Part shown: in pieces, positions 1 through 6,434 of the stretch
How the letters are laid out: each line of letters begins with the position of its first letter
How positions within the stretch are numbered: position 1 is the first letter of the stretch
DNA from: UBA1731 sp964567665
GTDB taxonomy: Bacteria > Verrucomicrobiota > Kiritimatiellia > RFP12 > UBA1067
Reading direction: 5' to 3'
Length of the DNA stretch: 13,759 nucleotides
Assembly: GCA_964567665.1 (NCBI GenBank)
Contig: CAZMNN010000056.1
Span: 1 to 13,759 of the forward strand
Program-made: the position numbers and the translations under genes
Notes under the pieces: model-generated
What the model was told of the DNA's origin: nothing
Database searches by the model: none
The model's input: the letters and a program-made list of their open reading frames with translations, nothing else

Positions 1-57
1 CACAATGTCAGTTGAAGACGGCACGTCCATTTGCGATTCACGGCATTCCATATTCAT
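1..57 (-). CDS. 5' end of an unidentified gene leaving the left edge
   Basis: On the minus strand an ATG at 55-57 opens a frame that stays open to the window edge and encodes 19 residues beginning MNMECRESQMDVPSS. A GGAGG sequence lies about four bases upstream of this ATG, which is good ribosome-binding evidence. The ATG overlaps the TGA of the preceding 47-codon ORF as ATGA, the same coupling seen at several gene junctions on the plus strand. It probably belongs to the transcription unit started by the promoter at 452-480. Too little protein is visible to assign a family. Confidence 0.45.
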   Translation of the reverse strand, partial: MNMECRESQMDVPSSTDIV

Positions 58-197
58 GCCACCTCCAAAGCATTGTTGTACCACCCGCGCCACTTCGTCA
101 ACTGCTCGCCCTTGTACGTGCCGACGAGGACGATGCGGTCTTTCGCGCCGTTCATCCCGCGCGACGCGGCATTTTGTGTTGTCTTATGAATCTTCAT
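54..197 (-). pseudogene. Short ORF with a conserved-looking N-terminal motif, possible gene remnant
   Basis: The frame from ATG 195-197 to TGA 54-56 encodes 47 residues; an internal ATG at 153-155 would give 33. Its middle, KDRIVLVGTYKGEQLTKWRG (20 residues), has the hydrophobic/charged pattern of a real beta-strand-led N-terminus. I have a vague memory of similar starts in longer proteins of PVC gut bacteria but cannot name the family. The frame ends soon after this motif (WYNNALEVA-stop), so it may be the front piece of a truncated gene rather than an intact small protein. It overlaps the neighbouring ORF on each side by ATGA. No good ribosome-binding site precedes ATG 195-197. Function unknown. 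Confidence 0.35.
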
Positions 198-430
198 TTG
201 ATGTGGTCTCTGGAAGGTGGCATGGACGAAGTCGTCTTCTCGCCCGACTCAATGCGCCGTACCGGCTCGTTTTCCCATGTGACGGCCTCTGCGGCGGTTC
301 TCAGGATATTGCCTTTTTGTAAAGGTTGTTTCGCGTCTGTACATAAAAGTCGCCCCCACGACGCAATTGGAAACGGCCGCTTCGCAGAACTCGTGCATAT
401 TTGGCCATACCAGAACTCATTACCTGTCAT
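194..430 (-). CDS. Hypothetical 78-residue ORF
   Basis: This minus-strand frame begins about 15 bases after the predicted start site of the promoter at 452-480 and ends as ATGA with the next ORF. No Shine-Dalgarno sequence lies before its ATG, so translation would have to be nearly leaderless. The product (MTGNEFWYGQ...SRDHIK) has no signal peptide, no membrane helix and no motif I recognise. It could equally be an untranslated leader, or part of the same decayed gene whose motif appears in the 47-codon ORF. The promoter and junction support it, but its composition does not look clearly protein-coding. Confidence 0.25.
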   Translation of the reverse strand: MTGNEFWYGQICTSSAKRPFPIASWGRLLCTDAKQPLQKGNILRTAAEAVTWENEPVRRIESGEKTTSSMPPSRDHIK

Positions 431-451
431 TTGGGGTGTATCATAGCGTAA

Positions 452-480
452 ATTATATCAAAAGCAGTTATTAGGTGCAA
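452..480 (-). promoter_or_regulatory. Sigma70-type promoter for the leftward unit
   Basis: Read on the minus strand: TTGCAC (475-480), a 17-bp spacer, then TATAAT (452-457) preceded by TGA, giving an extended -10. The -10 is a perfect consensus. Transcription should begin near 445 and run left into the minus-strand ORFs. Confidence 0.6.
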
Positions 481-765
481 TATCGGAAGCCAAATTAACG
501 CCTTTTGCGGGTGTATTTTGGCTTTATGATGGTTTAAAGTGCCGGTAATGGTCGGTTCGTTTCATGTGGCGTTAGCGCGATGCTTCGGTTGCTGAATGTG
601 ACATGGATTATGGCAATGGAGTTGATTTGATTCTTCTGGTGATAGTGATTGACACTGCGCGACTTGCAATGACATTCGAGTTGGCGGTCACAATCTGTGA
701 CTTCAAGTGGACAAACGGTGAATTACGCAGATGCGCCCGTGAAATAAGGGTGTAAATCTTCTCGC
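481..765. other. Non-coding, AT-richer intergenic region
   Basis: This lies between two divergent promoters, the leftward one at 452-480 and the rightward one at 766-794. It is visibly richer in A and T than the flanking coding DNA. I see no credible gene, no tRNA cloverleaf and no insertion-sequence ends. The only structured element found is a 15-bp palindrome at 687-701. Confidence 0.5.
687..701. promoter_or_regulatory. Palindrome GTCACA-ATC-TGTGAC, possible operator
   Basis: This perfect inverted repeat has 6-bp arms and a 3-bp centre. It lies about 65 bases upstream of the -35 of the small basic protein promoter, between two divergent promoters, where an upstream regulator site could sit. 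The arms are TCACA/TGTGA words in the opposite order to a Crp site. No regulator can be named, and a repeat this short can arise by chance. Confidence 0.25.
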
Positions 766-794
766 TTGCGTTTATGGCCGTCTTTTGATACAAT
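766..794 (+). promoter_or_regulatory. Promoter of the small basic protein gene
   Basis: TTGCGT at 766-771, a 17-bp spacer and TACAAT at 789-794 with TGA directly before it (extended -10). The predicted start is near 801, leaving a leader of about 26 bases that carries AAGGAG (814-819) seven bases before the ATG. Confidence 0.65.
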
Positions 795-826
795 GCACGG
801 ACTTTTTTAGAAGAAGGAGAAGAAAA

Positions 827-982
827 ATGAGTCAGCATCCCAGTCTTAGAGGTTCCGGCAAGATCACGACCAAGCGCAATGTGCTGAAGCGCTTTGAGCG
901 CGTAAACCTTTTGCAGAAGCGCGGCGAATGGAAAGAGGATAGCCGCGGACTTGGTCTCAAGAAGACGAAGCCGGAGGCGTAA
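827..982 (+). CDS. Small basic protein (Verrucomicrobia/Chlamydiae family)
   Basis: The 51-residue product begins MSQHPSLRGSGKI and contains KRNVLKRFERV and a lysine-rich end. It is strongly basic, with no signal peptide or membrane segment. The pattern SLR...KRNVLKRFER...W matches the short conserved family annotated in Verrucomicrobia and Chlamydiae as 'small basic protein'. Its size and charge suggest nucleic-acid or ribosome association, but I know of no established function. ATG 827 is preferred over the in-frame ATG 785 because AAGGAG lies seven bases upstream and the predicted transcript starts after 785. The gene is monocistronic, with a clear promoter and a strong terminator, which suggests a high and independent level of expression. 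It is the best lineage marker in the window. Confidence 0.85.
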   Translation: MSQHPSLRGSGKITTKRNVLKRFERVNLLQKRGEWKEDSRGLGLKKTKPEA

Positions 983-1017
983 GCCGCATCCGTTGTGGCT
1001 GTGCGTGGCCGCGAACT

Positions 1018-1057
1018 GGAATCTTCGCCTCGAACAGGGTGGAGATTCCTTTGTTTT
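1018..1057 (+). terminator. Intrinsic terminator after the small basic protein gene
   Basis: A 12-bp stem (1018-1029 with 1038-1049, two G-T wobble pairs, outer arm GGAATCT/AGATTCC) closes an 8-base loop and is followed directly by TTTGTTTT (1050-1057). It lies 35 bases after the stop codon and separates this gene from pgi. Confidence 0.85.
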
Positions 1058-1090
1058 ACCGACATATCCAAAAACATATGAGAGGACACC

Positions 1091-2707
1091 ATGAACCAGG
1101 AATTGCTTAACGAGGCTGTGGCTGCATCCAAGGCCAAGACCATCGGCGAACTTTTTGCTGCCGATCCGGATCGCGCGAAGAAATATACGCTTTCAGCCGC
1201 CGGATGGACGCTTGACTACTCCAAGAACCGGATTGACGCTGCGACGATGAAGGCTCTGTTCAAGATGGCGGAGGACGCCAATCTGAAGAGCGAGATTGAG
1301 CGGATGTTCACCGGCGAGAAGATCAACCGCACGGAGAACCGCGCAGTGCTTCACACCGCGCTCAGGAACTGCGATCCAGAAGCGAAGGTGTTTGTGGACG
1401 GCAAGGATGTGATGCCTGACGTGCGCGAGACGCTTGCAAGAATGGGCGCATTCGCGGAGAAGGTTCGCGGGGGCGAGCATCGCGGATTCACCGGCAAGCG
1501 GATCAAGTACGTCGTCAACATCGGCATCGGCGGCAGCGACCTCGGTCCGGTCATGGCGAACATCGCCCTCACTCCGTTCGGCAAGCGTTCCATCCGCTGC
1601 TATTTCGTTTCAAACGTCGATTCGACGCATCTTGCCGAGGTGCTTCGCGAAGTCAAGGCGGATCAGACGCTCTTCATCGTTGCGTCCAAGACATTCACCA
1701 CGCAGGAGACGATGACAAACGCGCTTTCCGCGCGCGCCTGGCTGCTTGAGAAGTTCCCTGGAGAGAACGCGAACGATGTCGTCTCGAAGCATTTTGTGGC
1801 AGTGTCGACCAATGCCGAGGAGGTTTCGAAATTCGGAATTGACACCGCCAACATGTTCGGATTCTGGGACTGGGTGGGCGGACGCTATTCGCTTCCGTCC
1901 GCAATCGGTCTGTCGCTGATGATATTCATCGGACCGCGAAACTACGCAAGGCTGCTCAAGGGCTACTGGAAGATGGATCAGCACTTCCGCACGGCCAGGT
2001 TCGAGCGCAATCTCCCGGTCGTCCTTGCGCTGCTCGGCATCCTGTACTCGAACGGCTATGGCGCGGAGAGCTATTGCGTACTTCCGTACGACCAGTATCT
2101 CAGTCGCTTCCCGGCATACCTGCAGCAGATGGATATGGAGTCGAACGGCAAATCTGTCACACGCGACGGCAAGCCGGTTGCCTACACGACTGGTCCGATC
2201 GAGTGGGGCGAGCCGGGGACAAACGGACAGCACAGCTTCTACCAGCTCATCCATCAGGGTACGCATCTCATCCCCTGTGACTTCATAGGGTTCTGCAAGA
2301 CGCACAACGCGATCGGCGACCACCACGACAAGCTGATGGCGAACTTCTTCGCCCAGACGGAGGCGCTTGCGTTCGGCAAGTCCGCCGAGCAGTGCCGTGC
2401 CGAGGGCGATTCCGAAGAGCTTGTGCCGTTCAAGACGTTCGGCGGAAACAGACCTACGAACACGCTCCTTGCCGACGATCTCACGCCGGAGACGCTTGGT
2501 GCGCTTGTTGCGCTCTACGAACACAAGGTGTTCGTGCAGGGCGTGATCTGGAACATATTCTCGTTCGACCAGTGGGGCGTCCAGCTCGGAAAGGTGCTTG
2601 CGAAGAACGTTCTAAAGGATCTCACGGCCGAGAATCCGGATCTCAGGCACGATTCCTCAACCAACGCCCTCATTGAGCGCTACCGCAAGGTGCTGGGAAG
2701 AAGATGA
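1091..2707 (+). CDS. pgi: Glucose-6-phosphate isomerase
   Basis: The cytoplasmic enzyme interconverts glucose 6-phosphate and fructose 6-phosphate in glycolysis and gluconeogenesis. The 538 residues are close to the long bacterial form (about 550). Both SIS sugar-phosphate domains are present: GIGGSDLGP near residue 145 and the family signature with GGRYS at 263-267. The second signature ends in FDQWGVQLGK. The expected catalytic residues are Glu350 in MESNGK, His381 in GQHSFYQ and Lys501 in QLGK. The start ATG has GAGAGGA about five bases upstream. A terminator lies just before the gene and no convincing promoter is visible in the 33 bases between, so expression may come from a weak promoter there or from read-through. 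Its stop overlaps the next start as ATGA. Confidence 0.97.
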   Translation: MNQELLNEAVAASKAKTIGELFAADPDRAKKYTLSAAGWTLDYSKNRIDAATMKALFKMAEDANLKSEIERMFTGEKINRTENRAVLHTALRNCDPEAKVFVDGKDVMPDVRETLARMGAFAEKVRGGEHRGFTGKRIKYVVNIGIGGSDLGPVMANIALTPFGKRSIRCYFVSNVDSTHLAEVLREVKADQTLFIVASKTFTTQETMTNALSARAWLLEKFPGENANDVVSKHFVAVSTNAEEVSKFGIDTANMFGFWDWVGGRYSLPSAIGLSLMIFIGPRNYARLLKGYWKMDQHFRTARFERNLPVVLALLGILYSNGYGAESYCVLPYDQYLSRFPAYLQQMDMESNGKSVTRDGKPVAYTTGPIEWGEPGTNGQHSFYQLIHQGTHLIPCDFIGFCKTHNAIGDHHDKLMANFFAQTEALAFGKSAEQCRAEGDSEELVPFKTFGGNRPTNTLLADDLTPETLGALVALYEHKVFVQGVIWNIFSFDQWGVQLGKVLAKNVLKDLTAENPDLRHDSSTNALIERYRKVLGRR

Positions 2708-3171
2708 AGAAGTTCACCCTGAACCGCGAGTTCTTCCTGCGCCATCTCGGTGTCGCGCTGCTTATGGCCGGTCTTGGATGCTGGTTCGTCTATGACGGTG
2801 CCGTTGCGTACCCCAAGATGGACGCGGTCGAGTTCTGCGAGAGGCATCACAAGAGCCTTGAGAACCCGGAACGCGAGAAGACCGATGCAATCAAGCGGCA
2901 GTACCAGTTTGCGTCGATTGCGTTCATCGCATCACTTGCGATCGCCTGCCATCTTCTCAAGGTGCGCGGCGAGTCGCTGGAATGGGACGACGAGAAGATG
3001 CGTGGTTCGCTGACTTTCACGAAGGATGCGTTCTTCAAGGACGTGAAGTCTGTGGACAGGCGTCATTGGGACAAGAAGGGCATCCTCGTAGTCACGATGG
3101 ATGACGGACGCAAGATCACGCTTGACGCCTGGCATCATCCCGAAGTGCGCGAACTGTCGGCGAAGCTTTAG
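2704..3171 (+). CDS. Two-helix membrane protein of unknown function
   Basis: The 155-residue product has two hydrophobic helices, at about 14-34 and 67-85. They are separated by a polar, charged stretch that includes FCERHHKSLENPEREK. A soluble C-terminal part of about 70 residues follows, rich in beta-strand-like alternation (GSLTFTKDAFF, ILVVTMDDGRKITLDAW). This arrangement resembles small bacterial proteins with a membrane-anchored PH-like domain, but that is a guess from shape only. The ATGA overlap with pgi indicates translational coupling, and murI follows after 19 bases. No catalytic motif is visible and I do not recognise the family. Confidence 0.75.
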   Translation: MKKFTLNREFFLRHLGVALLMAGLGCWFVYDGAVAYPKMDAVEFCERHHKSLENPEREKTDAIKRQYQFASIAFIASLAIACHLLKVRGESLEWDDEKMRGSLTFTKDAFFKDVKSVDRRHWDKKGILVVTMDDGRKITLDAWHHPEVRELSAKL

Positions 3172-3190
3172 CCGTTCGCCTCAGAGGTGC

Positions 3191-3874
3191 ATGACATTGG
3201 TCGGGTTCTTCGACAGCGGTGTCGGCGGGAAATGCGTTGAGGACGCTTTCAGGAGACTGTGTCCTGACGAGCCTACCGTCTATGTCGCCGACACTGCGCA
3301 TTGTCCGTACGGCAACAGGCCTCCTGACGAAATCGTCAGGCTGTCAAAATCACTGGCCGCAGATTTGATAGACCGGGGATGCGAGGTCGTGGTCGTCGCC
3401 TGCAACACGGCGACGGCCGCAGCGATCGATGCGTTGAGGACGGCCTGGCCGAATGTGCCGTTTGTGGGGATGGAGCCGGCGGTTAAGCCCGCCGCACTCG
3501 GCTCAAAGACCGGAATCGTGGGTGTGCTCGCCACAAGGGGGACGTTCAACGGTCGCCTGTACCGCAGCACGTCCGCACGTGTCAACGGTTCGGTGAAGAA
3601 GATCATAGAGTCTGTCGCGGATGAACTTGTTGCGCTCGTTGAGAGCGGCGATACGTCGAGCCAGGCGGCGGAGGAGGCCGTGCGCAGACGCATAGAGCCG
3701 ATGATTGCCGCCGGCGCAGACCGGATAGTCCTTGGATGCACCCATTTTCCGCATCTGAAGCCGCTCATGGAAAAGGTGGCCGCCGGACGCGCCGAGATTG
3801 TCGATCCGTCCGCCGCCGTGGCGCGGAGAATCCGGGAAGTCCTTAAGGAGGTGCGGTTGTGTGCATCGAAGTGA
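3191..3874 (+). CDS. murI: Glutamate racemase
   Basis: The enzyme converts L-glutamate to D-glutamate for the peptidoglycan stem peptide. FFDSGVGG at residues 6-13 carries the N-terminal Asp/Ser, ADTAHCPYG replaces the usual GDTARxPYG, and the two catalytic cysteines are Cys71 in ACNTAT and Cys183 in LGCTHFPH. At 227 residues it is shorter than most family members (about 255-285), with the loss mainly in the middle around the second domain. All key motifs remain, so it is probably active. ATG 3191 is chosen over the in-frame ATG 3101 because the homologous region starts at MTLVGFFDSG and AGAGG lies just upstream; the longer start would overlap the previous gene by 71 bases. Its 3' end overlaps ispH by 16 bases. 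Confidence 0.93.
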   Translation: MTLVGFFDSGVGGKCVEDAFRRLCPDEPTVYVADTAHCPYGNRPPDEIVRLSKSLAADLIDRGCEVVVVACNTATAAAIDALRTAWPNVPFVGMEPAVKPAALGSKTGIVGVLATRGTFNGRLYRSTSARVNGSVKKIIESVADELVALVESGDTSSQAAEEAVRRRIEPMIAAGADRIVLGCTHFPHLKPLMEKVAAGRAEIVDPSAAVARRIREVLKEVRLCASK

Positions 3875-4677
3875 TAACGCCGCACGGTTTCTGCGGCGGT
3901 GTAGATCGTGCAATCAAAATGGCGAATGCCGCTCTCGACGTGGCGGACGCTCCGATTTTCTGTCTGCACGAAATCGTGCACAACGAACTTGTAGTCCGTT
4001 CATTAGAGAGGCGCGGAATGCGCTTCGTTGAGACGCTGGACGACGTTCCCGAAGGGGCGGTCGCCATTGTGAGCGCCCATGGCGCGGCACCGTCCGTGGC
4101 GGCGGAGGCTGCCAGACGGGGGATTCGCCTTGTGGACACCACCTGTCCGTTTGTCGCCGCAGCGCACCGGAAGATACGCGACAACTTCGCCAAGGGAGTG
4201 CGCACGGCAATAATTGGCGAGCCGTCGCACGCTGAGGTGCGCGGCTACCTCGGCGAGCCTGGCGCCTGTCTGCCGGAGGATGTCAGGCCGGGGGAGGTTG
4301 CGGATGCGGTTGTGCAGACGACGCTCGATTCCGGTGAACATCGCGGGGTGTGCACCGCCACGCGGGATCGGCAGCAGGCTGTACTCCGGTTTGTCGAACG
4401 CCATCGCGAAAGCGGGAGCGTAGGTGTGCTGGTTGTCGGGAGCGCGAACAGCTCGAATACGCGCCGTCTCGCTGAAGTCGCCGAACGTGCCGGCGCGAAG
4501 GCTTGGCGAGTATCTACCGACGAAGAGGCCGGTAGGCTTGACTTTGGCGGAGTGGACGTGCTTGGTGTGACATCCGGTGCCTCCACCCCGGAGGATACGC
4601 TTCGCTCGGTGCTTGCGCGGTTGCGGGAGCCGGTCGCTTGTGATACAATTCTGCGCGTCGCTTCGGCGACGAAATAG
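3859..4677 (+). CDS. ispH: 4-hydroxy-3-methylbut-2-enyl diphosphate reductase
   Basis: This is the last step of the MEP pathway: an Fe-S enzyme that reduces HMBPP to IPP and DMAPP. The three cluster cysteines are Cys12 (GFCGGVD), Cys96 (TCPFV) and Cys165 (GVCTATRDRQ). Other conserved active-site elements are HEIVHN, SAHG, a Glu in SHAEVRG, QTTL, the SANSSN substrate loop and GASTPE. The protein has 272 residues, shorter than E. coli IspH (316) and missing the C-terminal tail. The start is GTG 3859: AAGGAGG (3845-3851) lies seven bases upstream and the product aligns from MCIEVITPHGF. The gene overlaps murI, and its 3' end contains the promoter for the next gene. Confidence 0.95.
   Translation: MCIEVITPHGFCGGVDRAIKMANAALDVADAPIFCLHEIVHNELVVRSLERRGMRFVETLDDVPEGAVAIVSAHGAAPSVAAEAARRGIRLVDTTCPFVAAAHRKIRDNFAKGVRTAIIGEPSHAEVRGYLGEPGACLPEDVRPGEVADAVVQTTLDSGEHRGVCTATRDRQQAVLRFVERHRESGSVGVLVVGSANSSNTRRLAEVAERAGAKAWRVSTDEEAGRLDFGGVDVLGVTSGASTPEDTLRSVLARLREPVACDTILRVASATK
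4621..4649 (+). promoter_or_regulatory. Promoter inside the 3' end of ispH
   Basis: TTGCGG at 4621-4626, a 17-bp spacer and TACAAT at 4644-4649 preceded by TGA. The sequence closely matches the small basic protein promoter, including the same TGATACAAT. It should start transcription near 4656 and serve the flavoprotein gene at 4751, with a leader of about 95 bases. Confidence 0.55.
4656..4671 (+). other. UUCG-capped hairpin at the end of ispH
   Basis: CGTCGC-TTCG-GCGACG forms a perfect 6-bp stem capped by a cUUCGg tetraloop, which is unusually stable in RNA. It starts where the promoter at 4621-4649 should begin its transcript and ends just before the ispH stop. No T-tract follows, so it is not a standard intrinsic terminator. 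It may protect the 5' end of the new mRNA or the 3' end of the ispH mRNA. Confidence 0.45.
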
Positions 4678-4750
4678 ATGAAGTTGCATTGAGCGGTGAA
4701 AGGCTCGCGGGTCGCAGCCGCAGAACGATGCCCATTAGGAATACGACGCG

Positions 4751-6355
4751 ATGATAGAGACAGACGTGCTGATTGTCGGAGCCGGCCCGGCCGGGCTTGC
4801 CGCTGCTATTGCCCTTAAACGGGAGGCCAAGAAGCGGGAAGGGTGCGCTGTCCCGCGTGTGATGGTGATAGACAAGGGACGCAGTGCCGGTTCCCACGTC
4901 CTGTCGGGCGCAATCATCGATCCGTCCGGATTCAAGGGGCTTCTCTCTGACGACGAGATATCCCGTCTGCCAATCGAAACGAAAGTGGTAAAGGAAAGCT
5001 TCCGTACGCTTCTCGGCAGGGGATGGTCCTTGAAGGTGCCTTGGGTGCCGCCGATGATGAGTTCAAAGACGTTTCCGGTAGGATCCCTCACAAAGGTGGT
5101 GCAGTATCTTGCGGGCATCGCGCAGAAGGAGGGCGTGGAGATCTACACAGGCTATGCAGTGACCGAACTGATCGAGGAGAACGGCGTGGTCGTCGGCGCA
5201 CGAACCGGTGAGAAGGGCGTGGACAGGGACGGAAAGAAAAAGCCGAACCATCTTCCGTCAGAGGCGATTCGCGCAAAGACCACGATACTTGCGGAAGGTG
5301 GCTGCGGAATCCTCACGGAAAGGCTGATTGCGTCTAAAGGAATGCAGGGTGTTCGCCCGCAGACATATGCGCTTGGCATAAAGGAACTGATAGAGGTGCC
5401 TGCGGGTACGCAGACGGCGGGCGAGGTGATGCACACCTTTGGCTGGCCAAGCGATTTCAAGACCTACGGCGGCGGGTTTGTGTACCATGTGTCGGAGACG
5501 CAGGTGATGGTTGGCTATGCGTACGCGCTCGACTATTCGCGTCCGGAGGTCGATCCGTTCGAACTTTTCCGCCGATTCAAGAGTGCGGACGCGGTAAAGC
5601 GCCATTTCTGTGGCGGAAAGACCGTCGCCTACGGTGCAAAGGTGATTCCGGAAGGCGGATATTACTCCGTGCCAAAGGTGCAGGCTCCAGGCGTCCTTAT
5701 CGTCGGTGACGGGGCTGGACTTCTCGATTCGCTCCGCATAAAGGGCGTTCACATTGCGCTGCAGAGCGGCAGGGCGGCCGCCGAAAGCATCCTCACCGGC
5801 GAAGACTATCCGAAGCTCCTTGAAAAGACTTCCGGATGGCGCGAGATGAAGCGGGTGCGCAACGTTCGGGCTGGATTCTGCTATGGACTGCCCGTCGGCG
5901 TCGCAATGGCCGGTCTGGCGTGGATCACCCGAGGGCTGTTCCCGTGCTTCCGCGTTCCCGGCCTTTCGGAGGGGGACGCGGCGGCATTGGACGAATTGCG
6001 TCCTGGCGGCGGCTCTGATGTTTCATGCAAATCCAGTGCGTTCGACGGCTGTGAACCCGCCACCATGCCAGATCGCCTTACGGATGTGTTCATGAGCGGA
6101 ACCATCCACGAGGAAAACCAGCCGTGCCATCTGAAGGTTCGCGATCGGGCGAAGTGTGCGGAATGCCGACGCAGATTCGGTGCACCATGCACAAGGTTCT
6201 GCCCTGCCGAGGTGTACCGCATGGAGGACGGTGACTTGGAGATCGACTTCTCAAACTGCATGCACTGCAAGACCTGCCGGATCAAGTGTCCGATGGGCAA
6301 CATCGACTGGACGTTCCCGCAGGGAGGCGACGGCCCTCGATACACGCGGATGTAG
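4751..6355 (+). CDS. ETF-ubiquinone oxidoreductase-like flavoprotein with ferredoxin domain
   Basis: The 534-residue product belongs to the ETF-QO/FixC family, which passes electrons from electron-transfer flavoprotein through FAD and an Fe-S cluster to quinone at the membrane face. The FAD-binding Rossmann motif VGAGPAG is at residues 9-15. SHVLSGAI, an FAD-closing GDGAG...KGVHIALQSGR and a hydrophobic patch at about 375-400 (likely membrane contact) follow. The C-terminal ferredoxin domain ends in CMHCKTC...NIDWTFPQGG...GP, as in ETF-QO. It has eight cysteines (469, 472, 480, 484 and 503, 506, 509, 513), more like FixX or a two-cluster ferredoxin than the mitochondrial one-cluster enzyme. 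An AGGA lies ten bases before the ATG. No etfA or etfB is in the window, so the partner is unknown. A geranylgeranyl reductase-like flavoprotein is a less likely alternative. Confidence 0.85.
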   Translation: MIETDVLIVGAGPAGLAAAIALKREAKKREGCAVPRVMVIDKGRSAGSHVLSGAIIDPSGFKGLLSDDEISRLPIETKVVKESFRTLLGRGWSLKVPWVPPMMSSKTFPVGSLTKVVQYLAGIAQKEGVEIYTGYAVTELIEENGVVVGARTGEKGVDRDGKKKPNHLPSEAIRAKTTILAEGGCGILTERLIASKGMQGVRPQTYALGIKELIEVPAGTQTAGEVMHTFGWPSDFKTYGGGFVYHVSETQVMVGYAYALDYSRPEVDPFELFRRFKSADAVKRHFCGGKTVAYGAKVIPEGGYYSVPKVQAPGVLIVGDGAGLLDSLRIKGVHIALQSGRAAAESILTGEDYPKLLEKTSGWREMKRVRNVRAGFCYGLPVGVAMAGLAWITRGLFPCFRVPGLSEGDAAALDELRPGGGSDVSCKSSAFDGCEPATMPDRLTDVFMSGTIHEENQPCHLKVRDRAKCAECRRRFGAPCTRFCPAEVYRMEDGDLEIDFSNCMHCKTCRIKCPMGNIDWTFPQGGDGPRYTRM

Positions 6356-6416
6356 ACGGGACGTAATCGGCGCCGTTTGCCGGTGATTGCGGAACAATGC
6401 CGACGGCAGTCTCTTA

Positions 6417-6425
6417 TGGTATAAT
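6417..6425 (+). promoter_or_regulatory. Extended -10 promoter giving a near-leaderless transcript
   Basis: TGG-TATAAT is a perfect extended -10. A TTGCGG at 6387-6392 lies too far upstream (27 bp) to be its -35, so recognition probably depends on the TG extension. Transcription would start about seven bases after the -10, at 6432-6433, two or three bases before the rseP ATG at 6435. Confidence 0.55.
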
Positions 6426-6434
6426 GCTCCACCT

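Noticed and set aside
12..446. Plus-strand 144-codon frame
   Set aside because: Promoter, ribosome-binding site and junction evidence all favour the minus strand here; this frame has no ribosome-binding site and mixed composition.
608..838. Minus-strand 76-codon frame in the intergenic region
   Set aside because: It would cover the promoter and start of the small basic protein gene on the opposite strand, has no ribosome-binding site and no recognisable features.
1058..1090. Promoter for pgi between the terminator and its start
   Set aside because: Only a poor match (TTGTTT, 18 bp, CATATG) is visible, with the -35 inside the terminator T-tract; not strong enough to list.
1610..2524. Minus-strand open frame of 304 codons
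   Set aside because: It is entirely antisense to pgi, whose motifs are unambiguous on the plus strand.
3280..3981. Minus-strand open frame of 233 codons
   Set aside because: It is antisense to murI and the start of ispH, with no motif of its own.
6356..6416. Terminator after the ETF-QO-like gene
   Set aside because: Several short GC-rich inverted repeats are present (for example around 6401-6410), but none has an adequate loop or a following T-tract.
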